Shown here piece by piece: positions 1 through 12,487 of a DNA stretch of 64,000 nt (the stretch's first letter is position 1; every line of letters begins with the position of its first letter). Where the stretch lies: contig QNQO01002061.1 in the NCBI GenBank assembly GCA_003290165.1, forward strand, positions 62,001-126,000, in the 5' to 3' direction. The notes below the pieces were generated by a model, which ran no database searches, was not told the origin of the DNA, and was given only the letters and a program-made list of their open reading frames with translations. The stretch is from Berberis thunbergii (taxonomy: Eukaryota; Streptophyta; Magnoliopsida; Ranunculales; Berberidaceae). The translations under genes and the position numbers were made by a program.

Positions 1-383
1 TATAGATGGTGTTTGGAGTCCAGTTGGTGCTCCTCAAATTGATTGTGGAGGTTCTTGGAAGTCCAAGCATGGGGTAGAGAGGTGAAGAAGTTTTTATAGA
101 CACACCTTATACCATTTGTTGGACATTATGGCTTGAAAAAAACATTAGTGTTCAACAGTGGAACTTTACTTCTCGCCTCCTCTTTTGTTTCATGGATTGA
201 GATTTGTGTATTTTCTCTACAGTTGAGATAACATCATTCGTGGTACAAATATCTTTGTGTTGCACATGCTTGTCTGTAATATTATATTATCCTCAATAAA
301 AAAAATTAAATATAATTTTTTATGCATTTGTTTTCTCTTAACTATGTAATCAAAGCCAAAGGACAGTCTTTACTCTTTCCAAA
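1..383. other. Gene-free flank left of the gypsy element
   Basis: No convincing gene. A short stretch around 105-160 can be read as an aromatic and tryptophan-rich peptide loosely like the end of an L1 LINE polyprotein, and an A-rich tail lies at 294-310, so a LINE remnant is possible but weak. The last five bases before 384 (CCAAA) are the left target-site duplication of the next element. Confidence 0.3.
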
Positions 384-661
384 TGATGTGTGCCATTTTA
401 CTCGCACCAGACCACGAAGTGTAGTGGCAAGATGGAAGACTTGGTCTGGTTTATTTAGTCATGGTTTGTTGAGTCTGTTACGTGGATGCTATTCTTTGCC
501 CTGTTTTGCAGCATTTTCTATTCTTTAGCATGGTTGTTATTTTCCCTATCAGTTGTATGGCTATATATAGCCTAAATGAGTTGAATAAAGATATGCAGTT
601 TTAGTCTCAAGCAGCCCCTCCCTTCTTTTATTCCTTCCTTTTGTTAAATTCTTTCGTATCA
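384..661 (+). repeat. 5' LTR of the chromovirus
   Basis: This 278-bp LTR begins TGATGTG and ends GTATCA. A promoter-like element lies near 564-572 (CTATATATA). It aligns end to end with 5038-5316. The primer-binding site starts two bases after its end. Confidence 0.93.
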
Positions 662-686
662 GTGGTATCAGAGCGCGGTTCCAACC

Positions 687-2125
687 ATGGACACTCGTGG
701 CAAAACGAATGCAGAATTCCGCATCGATGTCAATGAAATCTTGGCACGACACGAGTCTAGTTTCGATCAGGTGAACAGAACCTTACAAGTGGTGTTAACC
801 GAGCTTCAAGCTCTTCGAGCCTCCCGTAGCCAAAACACTAGCCCTCCCGAGACCAACCCATTTGTACGTGACAAATCCTCACACCCACATACTTCCCGTT
901 CTAACACTATCAACGACTATTCTCATCAACACCTCAAGTTGTCTTTCCCAAGTTTTAATGGAGACGACCCAACTGGATGGATTTACAAGGCAGAACAATA
1001 CTTTGAATTTGAATTCAAAAACACTGCACCAGAACAAGAAATTTAGTTGGCTTCCTTCCATTTAGAAGGCATCGCCCTGCAATGGCACAGGTGGTTGACG
1101 AAATTTCGCAGACCACTTACATGGGATGAGTTCACCAAGGCTGTACAACTCCGATTCGGCCCAACCGACTACGAGGACCCGTCAGAAGCTCTGACTCGCC
1201 TTTAACAGACCACAACCGTAGCAGCTTTTGAAAAGCTTTCCCACCAAGTTGATGGCCTGCCCGAAAAGTTCCTAATTGGTTGTTTTATTGCAGGACTTCG
1301 CATAGACGTAAAAATTAAACAACCCGAAACCTTGGTGGATACAATAGGAGTGGCTCGGCTAATTGAGGAACGCAACTAGTTGCAGAAGAGACCAAACCTG
1401 CAACTTCATTCCCAACCTGCTTTTGCGACACCAAAGGCCTCACCCAACCCAATAGCAGGTGTGCTAGGACCTCCACCAACCCAACGCATAAACCAAAGTT
1501 CCAACACTCAACCAACTACCTTCCGCCGAATCACCAATCAAGAGGCACGAGAAGTCGAGAGGAGGGATTATGCTATTATTGTGACGAGAAATTCGTTCCA
1601 GGCCATCGTTGCAAACCATCGCAATTATTTATGATCGAGGATTCACCCCATACGGGCATCGAGGATGTTGAGGGCGATCAACCAGAATCAAAACCTCATG
1701 AAACTCTACTTGAAATTTCTTTTCATGCAATTGCAGGTACCGAACACCCACAAACCATACGCGTCCTCGGCAAGCTGAAAAACAAGAATGTAACGGTGCT
1801 AATAGACGGTGGCAGCACTCACAACTTCATTGATCAGGCTATAGTCTCTAAGTTCGGGTTACCAGTAATCCAGGATAAGAAATTCCAAGTCATGGTTGCT
1901 AAGAGAGAAGATAGAATGTGCTGGACAATGTCGGGCGCTCACCCTCAAGGACTTCCCGTCATTGCCGACTACTACATTCTTCCCGTCGCAGCATGCCAGT
2001 TGGTATTCGGAGTGCAATGGCTTGCAACTCGGACCCATCAAGATGGACTCCAAGCAGCTCACCATGAACTTCAACATGGCAGGAACGTCCCACACATTCC
2101 AGGGATTGGGAAATCGAAGCCTTGA
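687..2125 (+). pseudogene. Chromovirus gag and protease, disrupted
   Basis: Translation starts at 687 with a gag N-terminus rich in charged and helical residues. The reading frame stops at 1044-1046, where an expected CAG (Gln) reads TAG, and further stops and frame changes follow to about 1630. The frame from 1631 carries the pepsin-like retroviral protease core, with the active-site segment Ile-Asp-Gly-Gly-Ser-Thr-His-Asn-Phe near 1802-1830. The usual D-S/T-G triad is D-G-G here. The protease frame breaks up near 2030. No zinc knuckle could be read with confidence in the gap 1520-1630. Non-functional. Confidence 0.8.
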
Positions 2126-5026
2126 CTGACAAAGAATTAAATGGATTACAAGGCATTGGTCTATTTTTTCAAATAGTTCCTTCCAACAGTAGCAGCCAAC
2201 CAACTTCCCACCCACCTGAGATGGGCCACCTCCTAGCTCAATTCTCTCAGGTATTTGAAACACCTACCAGCTTACCTCCAAGGCGATCACATGACCATCA
2301 CATTCCATTGCATCTGACTGCGGGACCAGTAAGTGTGAGGCCATATCGATACCCTTAGTACCAAAATATCGAGATAGAGAAAATGGTAAAAGAGCTTTTG
2401 CAATCTGGTTTGATATGGCCAAGCCATAGCCTGTTCTCATCCCCAGTTCTGTTAGTAAAGAAAGCAGATGGCGCTTAGCGAATTTGTGTGGATTATCGAG
2501 CTCTAAACGACATCACAGTTAAAGATAAATATCCAATTCCTATCATCGATGAACTATTAGATGAACTCCATGATGCCAAATTTTACTCCAAATTGGATTT
2601 ACGGTCTGGATATCATCAAATCCGCGTGCAAAAAGACGACATTCCTAAAACCGCATTCCGGACACACGAAGGGCATTAAGAGTTTACTGTGATGCCATTT
2701 GGTCTCACCAACGCATCAGCAACCTTCCAAAGTCTCATGAATGATCTCTTCCGCCCCTATCTCCGGCACTTTATTTTGGTTTTCTTTGTTGACATTCTAG
2801 TTTATTCAAAATCATGGGAAGACCATTTCACACATTTGCAAATTGTTCTACAGATATTGCCCGCTAACAGTTTATTTGCAAAAAAGTCGAAATGTCGATT
2901 TGGAGTTTTACAGGTCGACTACTTGGGTCACGTCATTTCCGAGCAGGGGGTATCGGTTGATCCAACCAAAATACAAGTTGTCATTGAGTGGCCAACACCA
3001 GCAACAGCAAAAGGGGTCCGTGGGTTCCTCGGTTTAGCAGGCTACTTTCGGAAATTTATCCGTCATTTCAGATGTATAGCAGCTCCTCTGACCCGTCTTT
3101 TGAGCAAGGATGGATTTCAATGGAATGAGGCTGCAGAGATGGCCTTCAAACAATTAAAAGAGGCATTGACGTCACCACTAATCTTACGCCTTCCCGATTT
3201 TACTCAACGGTTCGTAATTGAATGCGATGCCAATGGAATCAGACTCGGTGCAATTCTTACCCAACAAAATCGACCAGTGGCGTAATTTAGCGAAGCATTG
3301 AAAGGTTCGGCCTTAGCATTGTCCACCTACGAGAAAGAAATGTTAGCTATCGTCAAAACAATCAAGAAATGGCGTCCATACTAGCTGGGGAAACCATTTA
3401 CAGTCCGCACTGACCAAAAAAGTCTCAAGTACCTACTGGAGCAACGAATTACTACACCAGCACAAACACGATGGCTGCCAAAAATACTTGGTTATGATTA
3501 CGAAATTGAGTATAAACGTGGGCCATGAAATCAAGGTGCAGATTCTTTGTCACGTGTAGTTGAATTCCAATTTTTATCCATTTCTCAACCACGTGCAGAT
3601 TGGTGGCCAAAGCTTCAAACAGAAGTCCAACAGGACTCCTTTTATGAAGAATTACTACAAAAATACCCCTCTCAAGCCACCCACAAGCTGCTCCAACGTG
3701 ATGGAGTGTGGTTCACAATAGGCAAAGTCTATTTGAGCCCCACCTCACCCTTGATCCTGAAGATAATGGCTGACTGCCATTCATCGCCAATAGGTGGGCA
3801 CTTTGGGTTTCATAAAACTCTTTCCCGTATCAAACAAAGTTTCTTTTGGTCTAATATGCGCCAGATGGTGAAGGGTTTTTTGCAACAATGTGATGTCTGT
3901 CAGTGGTTGAAAACCGATTGTATGAAGCCGGCAGGGTTGCTTCAGCCAGTACCCATCCCTACTCAAATGTGGACTGATGTCTCGATGGACTTTATTGAAG
4001 GGTTACCATCTTCTAATGGATATACTGCCATCATGGTGATCGTCGACCGATTGACAAAATATGCTCACTTCATAGTCTTGAAACACTCATTTACTACTGT
4101 CATTGTCGCCAAGGCATTTGTTGCCAACGTGGTTAGCCTGCACGGTATTCCGACTTCAATCGTTGGCGACCGGGACAAGGTGTTTTATCAGCTCCTTTTG
4201 GCGAACATTGTTCCAACTACAGGGAACCAAATTGTGTATGAGCTCAAGTTACCATCCCCAATCCGGCGGCCAAACGAAAGTTGTCAATCGAACTTTGGAG
4301 CAATATTTACGATGTTTTGCAAGGGACCAACCACGAAAATGGCTTGAATGGATTCCTTCGGGATTCCTTGGGCTGAGTTTAACTACAACACTTCCACTCA
4401 CTCCACCAAGTTGATGCCCTTCGAAGCTGTTTACGGCATTCCGCCTCCAAGTCTATTGGCTTATGTACCAGGCACTTCCTGCGTCCAAGCAGTAGATGAA
4501 TCCCTTCGTGACCAAGATACTGTCCTATGTGAGCTGTGACATAACCTACTGCTGGCTCAAGATCGGATGAAATGTCAAGCCGACCAAGTATCATTCCTGT
4601 AGATTGTGTATTTGAAGCTCCAGCCCTATAGACAAACTTTTGTGGCTTTTTGGGTCTCCATGAAGCCCGCCCCACGTTTCATTGGTCCATACAAAGTCAT
4701 TGAGAAGGTTGGTCCGGTGGCTAATAAACTGACTTTACCTCCGAGTTCTCAAATCCATGATGTGTTTCATGTCAATTTGTTAAGAAAGCATTTGGGACCA
4801 GTTACTCCAACATCTACCCAACTTCCCCGTCTCAGATACTTTGACTGTCCTTCCACAACCAGAAGTTGTCTTAGATCGACGTGTGATCCGCAAGGGTAAA
4901 TACCGCCCAAATTTTGAAATCTTGGTGAAGTGGGTCGGTGCACCAGCAAAAGACGCAACTTGGGAGAATGAGTGGCGTTTCACCAAGTCATATCCTGATT
5001 TCATCCTTGTGGACAAGGATCCTTAA
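2122..5026 (+). pseudogene. Chromovirus pol: RT, RNase H, integrase, chromodomain, disrupted
   Basis: RT lies at about 2380-2960, RNase H at 3150-3560, the HHCC and catalytic integrase at 3750-4420, and a chromodomain at 4841-5026. RT through early integrase stays in one frame but is cut by stops at about 2356 (Gln to stop), 2476 (Trp to stop), 2677, 3283, 3382 (Gln to stop) and 3526 (Trp to stop). Many are explained by single C-to-T or G-to-A changes. The RT catalytic box reads F-V-D-I, so one of the two catalytic aspartates is lost. The integrase is frameshifted near 4185 and 4340, and the chromodomain is out of frame from about 4830. The chromodomain is the family feature thought to guide insertion into heterochromatin. 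Confidence 0.9.
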
Positions 5027-5037
5027 GCGGCGGGGAA

Positions 5038-5316
5038 TGATATGTGCCACTTTGCTTGCACCAGACCACGAAGTGTAGTGGCAAGATGGAAGACTTGGTC
5101 TAATGGTTTATTTAATCATGGTTTGTTGAGTCTGTTACGTGGGTGTTATTCTTTGCCCTGTTTTGCAGCATTTCCTATTCTTTAGCATGGTTGTTATTTT
5201 CCCTACTAGTTATGGCTATATATAGCCTGAATGAGTTGAATAAAGATATGCAATTTTAGTCTCAATCAGCCCCTCCCTTCTTCTATTCCTTCCTTCTGTT
5301 AAATTCTTTCGTATCA
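5038..5316 (+). repeat. 3' LTR of the chromovirus
   Basis: This 279-bp LTR begins TGATATG and ends GTATCA, matching 384-661. It carries the TATATATA-containing promoter segment near 5215-5226 and an AATAAA-like signal at 5239-5244. The purine-rich tract GCGGCGGGGAA precedes it. It is followed by CCAAA, the right target duplication. Confidence 0.93.
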
Positions 5317-5510
5317 CCAAACTTCTAAGTTCTGCCCAGCTCTCGGCTGCTTGTTGGTTCTGTTTCTTATATAGTTAAAGTTAAAATCTGAATTTTCATT
5401 CAGATCTGACATGTTAAATAGTAACAATAGTTTACTGTATTCTGAATAAATATAGGTGGAAGTGTAGTAAAGTAGCTTTCACCTAAAGCATCACGGTAGG
5501 TGACTAAATT

Positions 5511-5597
5511 TTCAAATCCATGATGTGTTTCATGTCAATTTGTTCCAATATCTACCCAACTTCCCCGTCTCAGTGCTTGACTCTTCCCACAACCAGA
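5511..5597 (+). repeat. Scrap of a second chromovirus, integrase-chromodomain linker
   Basis: The segment matches the internal region at about 4748-4863 of the complete element, with a 25-bp deletion and a few substitutions. It lies outside the 3' LTR and its duplication, so it is not part of that insertion. It runs directly into the (ATT)n array. Confidence 0.85.
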
Positions 5598-5794
<197 letters not shown>

Positions 5795-6710
5795 GTACTT
5801 ATTTATTTTTACTTTTGAGATCTCTCTCTTTCTTAGCACTTGAAAAGGTGAAAATTTTACTTTTTTGGATCTCTCCTACCACTTAAAAAGCTAAAATCAT
5901 GTGACCCTTGAAGGGTCACGTTGACTTGGTCAGCCCTTAAAAAAGTTTCTACTAAATCTCTTCTATATTTTTTTTACCGAGTTTGAGAAATTTTAGAAGG
6001 GTTCCTAAATCAGGCAAACATATTAGTAGAAATTTTTAGAAGGGTAAAAATTTAGGAGCCTACTGTGAATGCTCTTAGGAGGCTACTGTGGGACTTTTGT
6101 CCTAAGAAACTGCTGTGGGACTTTTGTCCTAGGAAATACTGTGGATGAAAGTTACTACATAGAGATCCATCCTATGGCATCTTTTTACTTGAAAGAGTTC
6201 ATGTGCAACATGTCTATTTCTTAACTAAGTTGATGTTTTCCTTCAGAGAAATTTATAGGACTTTCTTTTGATTATTCTGGTGACATTTTCTTCATGTTGA
6301 AGAAATGATGGCGAATGTCTTAAAACTGTGGTTAATTATCTATCATAACATTTCAGGATTACCCAGCAGGCCATAGATTTGCTGACATGTCACTATGAAA
6401 ATCGCATGCGTAGAGTTACGTGTTCAATTACATTGAAGTTTTTAGCAATTTTGAAAGAGAAATAGGCATCACATCTTTCCTTGCTAGATGAATCGTTTCA
6501 TATTCACTTACTGCACTGCTTTCAGTTAAAAAGTATATATTTTTACCTCTACAGACGTTGTATTGAAATCCAACTGATTTTATTTGTCCGCAGTCCCTTA
6601 CCCTTGTCACCTTGCTTTGTTCAAAGTGTACATCTTATGACCTGTTAGAAAATTATGGGTTTGAAACCCTGAAATTACCACAATTAGATTCTAAGCATGA
6701 TTCACAACAG
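5795..6710. other. Non-coding stretch before the CPK exon
   Basis: No exon of the kinase gene is visible here. There is a 19-nt palindrome (GTGACCCTTGAAGGGTCAC) near 5900-5918 and a short imperfect tandem repeat of about 30 bp around 6080-6145 (units containing CTGTGGGACTTTTGTCCTA). The end is a plausible splice acceptor (TTCACAACAG, 6701-6710). It is best read as intron of the kinase gene. Confidence 0.5.
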
Positions 6711-7181
6711 GTGGATACCAATGGGAAAGGAACACTAGAGTATGGAGAGTTCGTGGCCGTGTCCCTCCATTTGCAAAGGATGGGGAATGATGAGCATCTA
6801 CACAAGGCCTTCTCATACTTCGACAAAGATGGTAGTGGTTATATTGAGTTGGAAGAGCTTCGAGATGCCTTGATGGAAGATGGAACTGCTGATTGTGCAG
6901 ATGTAGCAAATGACATCTTCCATGAAGTTGACACTGACAAGGTGATTATGCTATTTTATCTGTTAAGAACTTTTTGTTTACTCAAATCTTCCAACAAGTC
7001 TCACATTATTTACTTGATATAATAATCACAGGATGGACTCATCAGCTACGAAGAGTTTGCAGCAATGATGAAAACTGGAACCGATTGGAGAAAAGCTTCG
7101 CGACATTACTCAAGAGGAAGGTTTAACAGCCTCAGCAGTAAGCTGATGAAGGACGGCTCTATAAACATGGGCAGTGAGTGA
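6711..7181 (+). CDS. CPK13: CPK13-like calcium-dependent protein kinase, last two exons
   Basis: Two exons are joined by a GT-AG intron: 6711-6941 (77 codons), intron 6942-7031, and 7032-7181 (49 codons plus TGA). They encode the C-terminal calmodulin-like domain: the rest of EF-hand 2 ([13 protein letters not shown]), EF-hand 3 ([13 protein letters not shown]) and EF-hand 4, which is split by the intron (DTDK then DGLISYEEF). The tail contains the [15 protein letters not shown] segment and K-L-M-K-D-G-S. From family knowledge this tail and the [15 protein letters not shown] segment fit the CPK13 branch of group III plant CDPKs, cytosolic or membrane Ser/Thr kinases switched on by calcium. 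The kinase domain, junction helix and EF-hand 1 are not between the window start and 6710, so earlier exons lie outside the window or the copy is truncated. The coding part shown has no lesion. Confidence 0.88.
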
Positions 7182-7861
7182 TACATAGCCAACATAGGCT
7201 TCTCTCACAACAGAGTGAAGTGTTTGAGAATTCACATACATCTTGGGTTGTCTGATTTATTTTTTGAGCAGCCATTGGTAGGCAGTTCCCTGACAGCAAT
7301 TGCTGGCTTGCAACTACTATGAAGACATTAACGGATAAAATCATGAGGATGTCAATGTGCTGCAGCAGTATATGGATTGATTGTATGACTTTCACGACCA
7401 CTGAATTCGTGAATGTTTAACAACGACAAGGTCCCTACTGCATGCTATAGGGTTCCCAACGAAATGTAAAGGTTTCTTATGTTTTGTTTGTTTGTGTACT
7501 GCAATGAACTCTTGTATCAGTGTTGACTGGCTTGGTCGTGTGTGGTTTAAGGAAAGGTTTATGGTGCAATCTGGATTGCCATTTCTCTTTTGCAAACGAT
7601 ACATTCTTGTGCTTGTAGTTTACATTCTTCTGCTTGTAATTCACGATCTACACGAAGGATTAAGGTAAACTGACATAGTTAGCCAATTTTACTTTAGAGG
7701 TGAACATCTCAAGGATTTATTTTATTTTATTTTTTTTAGCCTGAGCCTCTTCTTCTATTGTAAGATCAGTATTTATGTGAAAGCTTTGTGTATTCATATT
7801 ATATTTATATGTATCTTTTAGTTTCATATATATATATATTGAATTGTATCCCTAAAATCAC
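7182..7861 (+). other. Probable 3' UTR and downstream flank of the CPK13-like gene
   Basis: No ORF with recognisable content. The sequence is T-rich and unique in the window up to about 7700. Simple (TA)n occurs at 7828-7841. The copia 3' LTR remnant begins at about 7862. Confidence 0.5.
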
Positions 7862-8109
7862 AGATCGCTATTGAATGCGCATTAGGGAGATGATGCTTAA
7901 CTGACCATTCCACTCTAGTTTAACTACAACACTCCCCTTGTGACGTTCAAACGCGATGTTACGTTATGTCGAAAATGTTTGTCATGTTGCCTCGTTAAAA
8001 CCTTGCCAAGTAACAAAAATTCAGTGGGATAAATAACCTTGGTTGAAGGAAAATCTTCGTTGTGCATCAAATCTCCCCCTGATGTTGTCTCCCCCTGACA
8101 CCAACAATC

Positions 8110-11100
8110 AAGGGAGATCAGACAATTTACGTAGTTCGATACTGCGTACATGTTTATCAAAAGTTGCTTTCGTGAAAAAATCTACCACATTGTCATCAAA
8201 TCTAACCTCTTTTACTTCAATCTTCAGGAACATTAGTTGTTGCTGATTATAGAAGAACTTCGGTATATGCTTAGTATTGTCGTTTTTGATGTAACCTAGC
8301 TTCATTTTTTTTTGGAAAGCGAGCTGGGTTTTTATAAGATCTCATAACCTATCAACAAGGTGCGACCTACAGGTCAACACCATAAGAAAGTAACCATGCC
8401 GCCGGCAGGTCTCGAACCTAGGATGTGGGGGATAAACCCACACAGCCCTAACCACTCGACCAAAACACCATTGGCAACCTAACCTAGCTTCATTTGTTCA
8501 ATGCAAACGACATTATCCTCGTAAATGCACGTAGGTTCATCTGTGGTTGACTTCAAACCACAAGTACTTCGAATATGCCTAATTATGGATCTCAACCATA
8601 CACATTCACGAACTGTTTCGTGAAGAACATTAATCTCTGCATGATTCGAAGAAGTAGCAACAAGAGTCTGTTTTCTCGACTTTCAAGATATTGCTGTGTT
8701 CTTCATGGTAAAGACATAACCAGTTTGAGAATGTCCTTTGTGCGGGTCAGAGAGATACCCGACATTAGCAAAACCTATCAAGACATCACTTGGAGTCTAA
8801 CCAAAGCGAGCGGCAACACGTTTGTCGGCGTTGACGGTGGCTTGATCGGCGGTTGGCCGGTGGTGGGAGATGTGACCATGTCGTCGGTTTTTTGGAAATT
8901 TTCCCATTTGGTGAAGCTCATCGTCCGATTTTGATCTCTCTATGTAGGGATAAAAAAAGCCCATATCAATTGTACCTCTTAGGTATCGAAATGTCTTTAA
9001 TGTCAGCCAATGGCGGCGTGTCGGCGCAAAACTAAATCGAGCCAACAAATTCACAGCGAATGAGTTGCCCGGTCTCATACATTGCGCTAAGTACAATAAT
9101 GCGCCTATTGCACTTAGGTAGGGCACATTTGCCTCTAGTAATGCCTCATTTTCCTCCTTGGAACGGAATGGATCTTTCTTCGGATCCAGACTCCGGATGA
9201 TCATGGGAGTGCTACAAGGCTTAGCCTTATCCTCATTAAAGTGCCTTAACAATTTCTGAATATAGCTCGATTGGTGAATCATAATCCCATCGGCACGATG
9301 CTCGATCTCCAATCCAAGGCAAATTTGTGTTTTCCCAAGATCCTTCATCTCGAATTCAGACTTCAGGTGATCAACGGTTTCCTTTAACTCTTCTAGAGTT
9401 CCAATCAAATTCATGTCATCGACATAAATCACAACAATAGCAAACCCGAAACTTGTTCTCTTAATGACCATGCATGGGCATAACTCATTTTGTTTATGTA
9501 TCCCCTTTCGATCAAGTATTCACTTATTTTGTTATACCACATTCGTCCAGATTGTTTCAATTCGTAAAGTGAACATTTCAATCTGATAGAAAACGTGCTC
9601 TGTGGTTTAGAGCTACTTGATTCGGCCAAACGAAGTCCATCCGAGACTTTCATGTATATCTCTGTATCTAGATCCCTGTAGAGATATGTTGTAACCACAT
9701 CCATAAGCTACATATTCAGTTTTTCGGAAACTACCAAACTGACGAGGTAGCAGAACGTTATTGCGTCCATTACGGGAGAATACGTCTCCTCGTAATCGAT
9801 CCCAGGGCCTTGAGAAAAACCTTGCGCCACGAGATGAGCCTTATATCTCACAATCTAATTTTTCTCATTACGCTTCCTAACGAATACCCATTTAAATCCG
9901 ACACACCTTCTGTTTCGTTAGGGAATCCAATTCAGCCTGGATCGCATCTTTCCATTTTGGCCAGTTAGCTCTACGTTGACACTCTTCAACGGAGTGGGTT
10001 CGATATCATCGCAAGCTATGATTTCGCGCGCAACCGAGTATGCAGATACATTATCGACGATGATCTCGTTTCGATTCCATGTCCCACCTATGCATGCATA
10101 ATTGACCGAGATTTCTCTATTCTCGGGAGAGGTACCGACATTGAGGTGTCCCCCATCGATGACTCCTCTCGGACATATCCATAGTCTGGGATATTCTCAT
10201 GGGATGGTTCGATCGAGATAGCAATGTCAGATGGATTGGTTGCGTCCTCTTCCTAGGACGAGAATCCATCGAACCCAGTGGTCTAATGCACTTCCTCGCG
10301 GGATCAGATGACTGGTTAGCCCCCAGGGTACCACGCGCACCGTTTTCATCACAGGCGGTGCACGTCCTGTGGTGGGGACGTCAATCTTTGCAGACACGTT
10401 TGCAGCAGGTATATGTGATCTCGTCACTTTAGCGATATCAGTGAAAGTGTCTGGCAACTTATTTGCTACGCTCTGAAGATCGAGAATTCGCCGTACCTCA
10501 CTCTAGGATTGTGCGGTTCGGGGATCAAGATGAGACAAAGTGGAAACAGACCACGACAATTCATGTCATTCTTGTTGAACGTTAACGTTCTTATCTCCCC
10601 CTAACGACGGGAAGACTGTCTCATCAAAGTGATAATCCGCAAATTGGGCGGTAAAGAGATTGCTTGTCAAGGGTTCCAAGTAGCGGATAATTGACTGTGT
10701 ATCATATCCCACATATATACCCATCATTCGTTGAGGCCCATCTTGGTACGTTGTGGCGGCGCAATTGGTACATAAACCGCACACCCAAAAATGCGTAAGT
10801 ACAAAAGATCCGGTTCGTACCCAGTCACAAGCTGTGACGCATAGAATGGTTGGGTGATAACCGGCCTAAAACAGAGTAACATTGTTGCCTGCAAATTTGC
10901 ATAGCCCCATGCTGATATAGGCAAGTTGGTGCACATAACCAACGACCGAGTGACCATCTGCAACCTTTTGATGGTGGCTTTCGCGAGACCGTTTTGGGTG
11001 TGGACATGGGGAACCGGACGTTCAATAGCAATCCCAATGGACATGCAATAATCATCGAATGTTTTTCGATTTAAACTCTCCAGCTTTATTGAGTCAAATT

Positions 11101-11490
11101 GACTTCATAGGGTAATCCGGGTTGCGAGCCCTCAGCCGAATAACCTGGGTTAAGAGTTTAGCATATGCAACATTTCGGGTGGACAATAGCGTGATATGTG
11201 ACCAGCGTGTCAACGCATCAACCAACATCATAAAATATCTAAATGGTCGCAAGTTGGTTGGATAGGTTCACAAATATCCCCTTGAATTTGCTGTAAAAAT
11301 GGGATGAACTCTTTAGAAATCTTTGCATAGGACGGTTCAGTCCTAATTTTCCCAATGAACATGCTTTGTAGAATGAGCGAGCTGCGTGCATGGCGGCACC
11401 CCTTGGTGCGGCGGCGGCAGTAGCGGTGGCTGCACCCCTTGGTGCAGCGGCCCGTGGACCAGCGTTGGTTAACTGAAGCAAATTCCTTTT
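8110..11490 (-). pseudogene. Copia pol polyprotein remnant: integrase, RT, RNase H
   Basis: On the minus strand the order is pre-integrase and integrase (about 11480-10560), a linker, RT (about 9710-8800, with an intact Y-V-D-D box near 9425) and RNase H (to 8110). This order, integrase before RT, is diagnostic of copia. The most intact piece is 9471-8797, holding the D-L-G-K-T-Q-I-C-L-G-L-E-I-E stretch. Multiple stops and frameshifts separate the pieces, and a SINE interrupts RNase H at 8308-8479. An Ala-rich GC-rich patch at about 11400-11460 contains a repeated GCACCCCTTGGTGC and is not typical of the family. Non-functional. Confidence 0.88.
8308..8479 (-). mobile_element. tRNA-derived SINE, 172 bp
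   Basis: It is flanked by a perfect 16-bp duplication TAACCTAGCTTCATTT (8292-8307 and 8480-8495). On the minus strand it contains an RNA polymerase III B-box-like sequence (GGTTCGAGACC, rc of about 8410-8420), and its 3' end is the A-tail (the T run following 8307). Non-autonomous, so it needed a LINE's enzymes. It lies inside the copia RNase H sequence and is therefore younger than the copia insertion. Confidence 0.9.
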
Positions 11491-12487
11491 AGTGTTTCAG
11501 GTAGCTCGAAAGAATGAATGTCTTGCACAATGCAAAGTGAACAAAATTAGTGTTTCTGAGCCAATGCTTCAAGAAACAGATATCCATGGAACTGGATTAG
11601 AATGAAACTTGAAGTTTCAAACAATGGTCGTGAACGGTCATTGTTCAATGCTACACGAACTGCCATAGTTCGGAGCGAATGCGAACCCCCACTGTTCGAC
11701 TTGGTGCGAACTTCCATGGTCCGACTTAGAAGGAATGGAGTAGAAAGCTAATTGGGAGAGACATGAATTTAAATTAATTAGTAAAAGTTATAAAACTTAC
11801 ATATAATCAAAGTAAGCCATATCAAAGTTTCAGAGGAGTTAGTAATGTCGCAAGGAAATAGATAATCAATGAAAAATCCAATTGTATCGATGATGATAGA
11901 TTAGGAAAAATTAGCTTGATTCAGTGACCTTAAGCATGTCTCGAAACATATAACAATCTAGAATTCAGAACCCAATGAGGCTTAAGCAACATGCCTATTG
12001 CTGGTGTAGACCCACTAGTATGCTATACAAATACCAATAGGTGGATGGGTAGGTAGAAAATTTTATGAAATGAGTACTAGGGTGGAATATGGGAAAACAC
12101 AAGTCCAAGGCCAAGAATTAGAAATTAGGTTTAGCTTTTATTACAAAAACTGCCTTTTATGGAAGAAAAAAAAATCATTTTTGACAAATGGAATTCTCAG
12201 TTATAGCAGGACATGGGCATCATCTATTTGAACAGTCTAAAACTCTCATTCTAGCTTTCCTTTTACAAATCCAATTCTTCATAAAAGTATGGTTTATCAA
12301 ACCAAAAAAATGACATAAGAAACTCCCAAGTGAAATAAAATATAAGCAGCCCATGCTAACATAGCTGTGCTAAATGGAAACATATCATTGTATAACTGAA
12401 AACTACAAAGTACAAGATTAAGATGAAGAAACAATAATGAGTCTTGTTGATACTGTTTTGAGCACAAGATCTAAACTAAAGTTGCTT

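Larger units (their letters stand above)
384..5316 (+). mobile_element. Complete but inactivated Ty3/gypsy chromovirus
   Basis: The element has two LTRs (384-661 and 5038-5316), a primer-binding site TGGTATCAGAGC directly after the left LTR (663-674, complementary to the initiator-Met tRNA 3' end), a purine-rich tract before the right LTR (5025-5037) and a perfect 5-bp target duplication CCAAA (379-383 and 5317-5321). Domain order is gag, protease, RT, RNase H, integrase, chromodomain, which defines a chromovirus. The 4.9-kb length and short LTRs would suit the Reina clade (inference). By eye the LTRs differ at about 15 sites plus two small indels, mostly transitions, so the insertion is not very recent. 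Internal stops and frameshifts mean it cannot move by itself. Confidence 0.95.
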
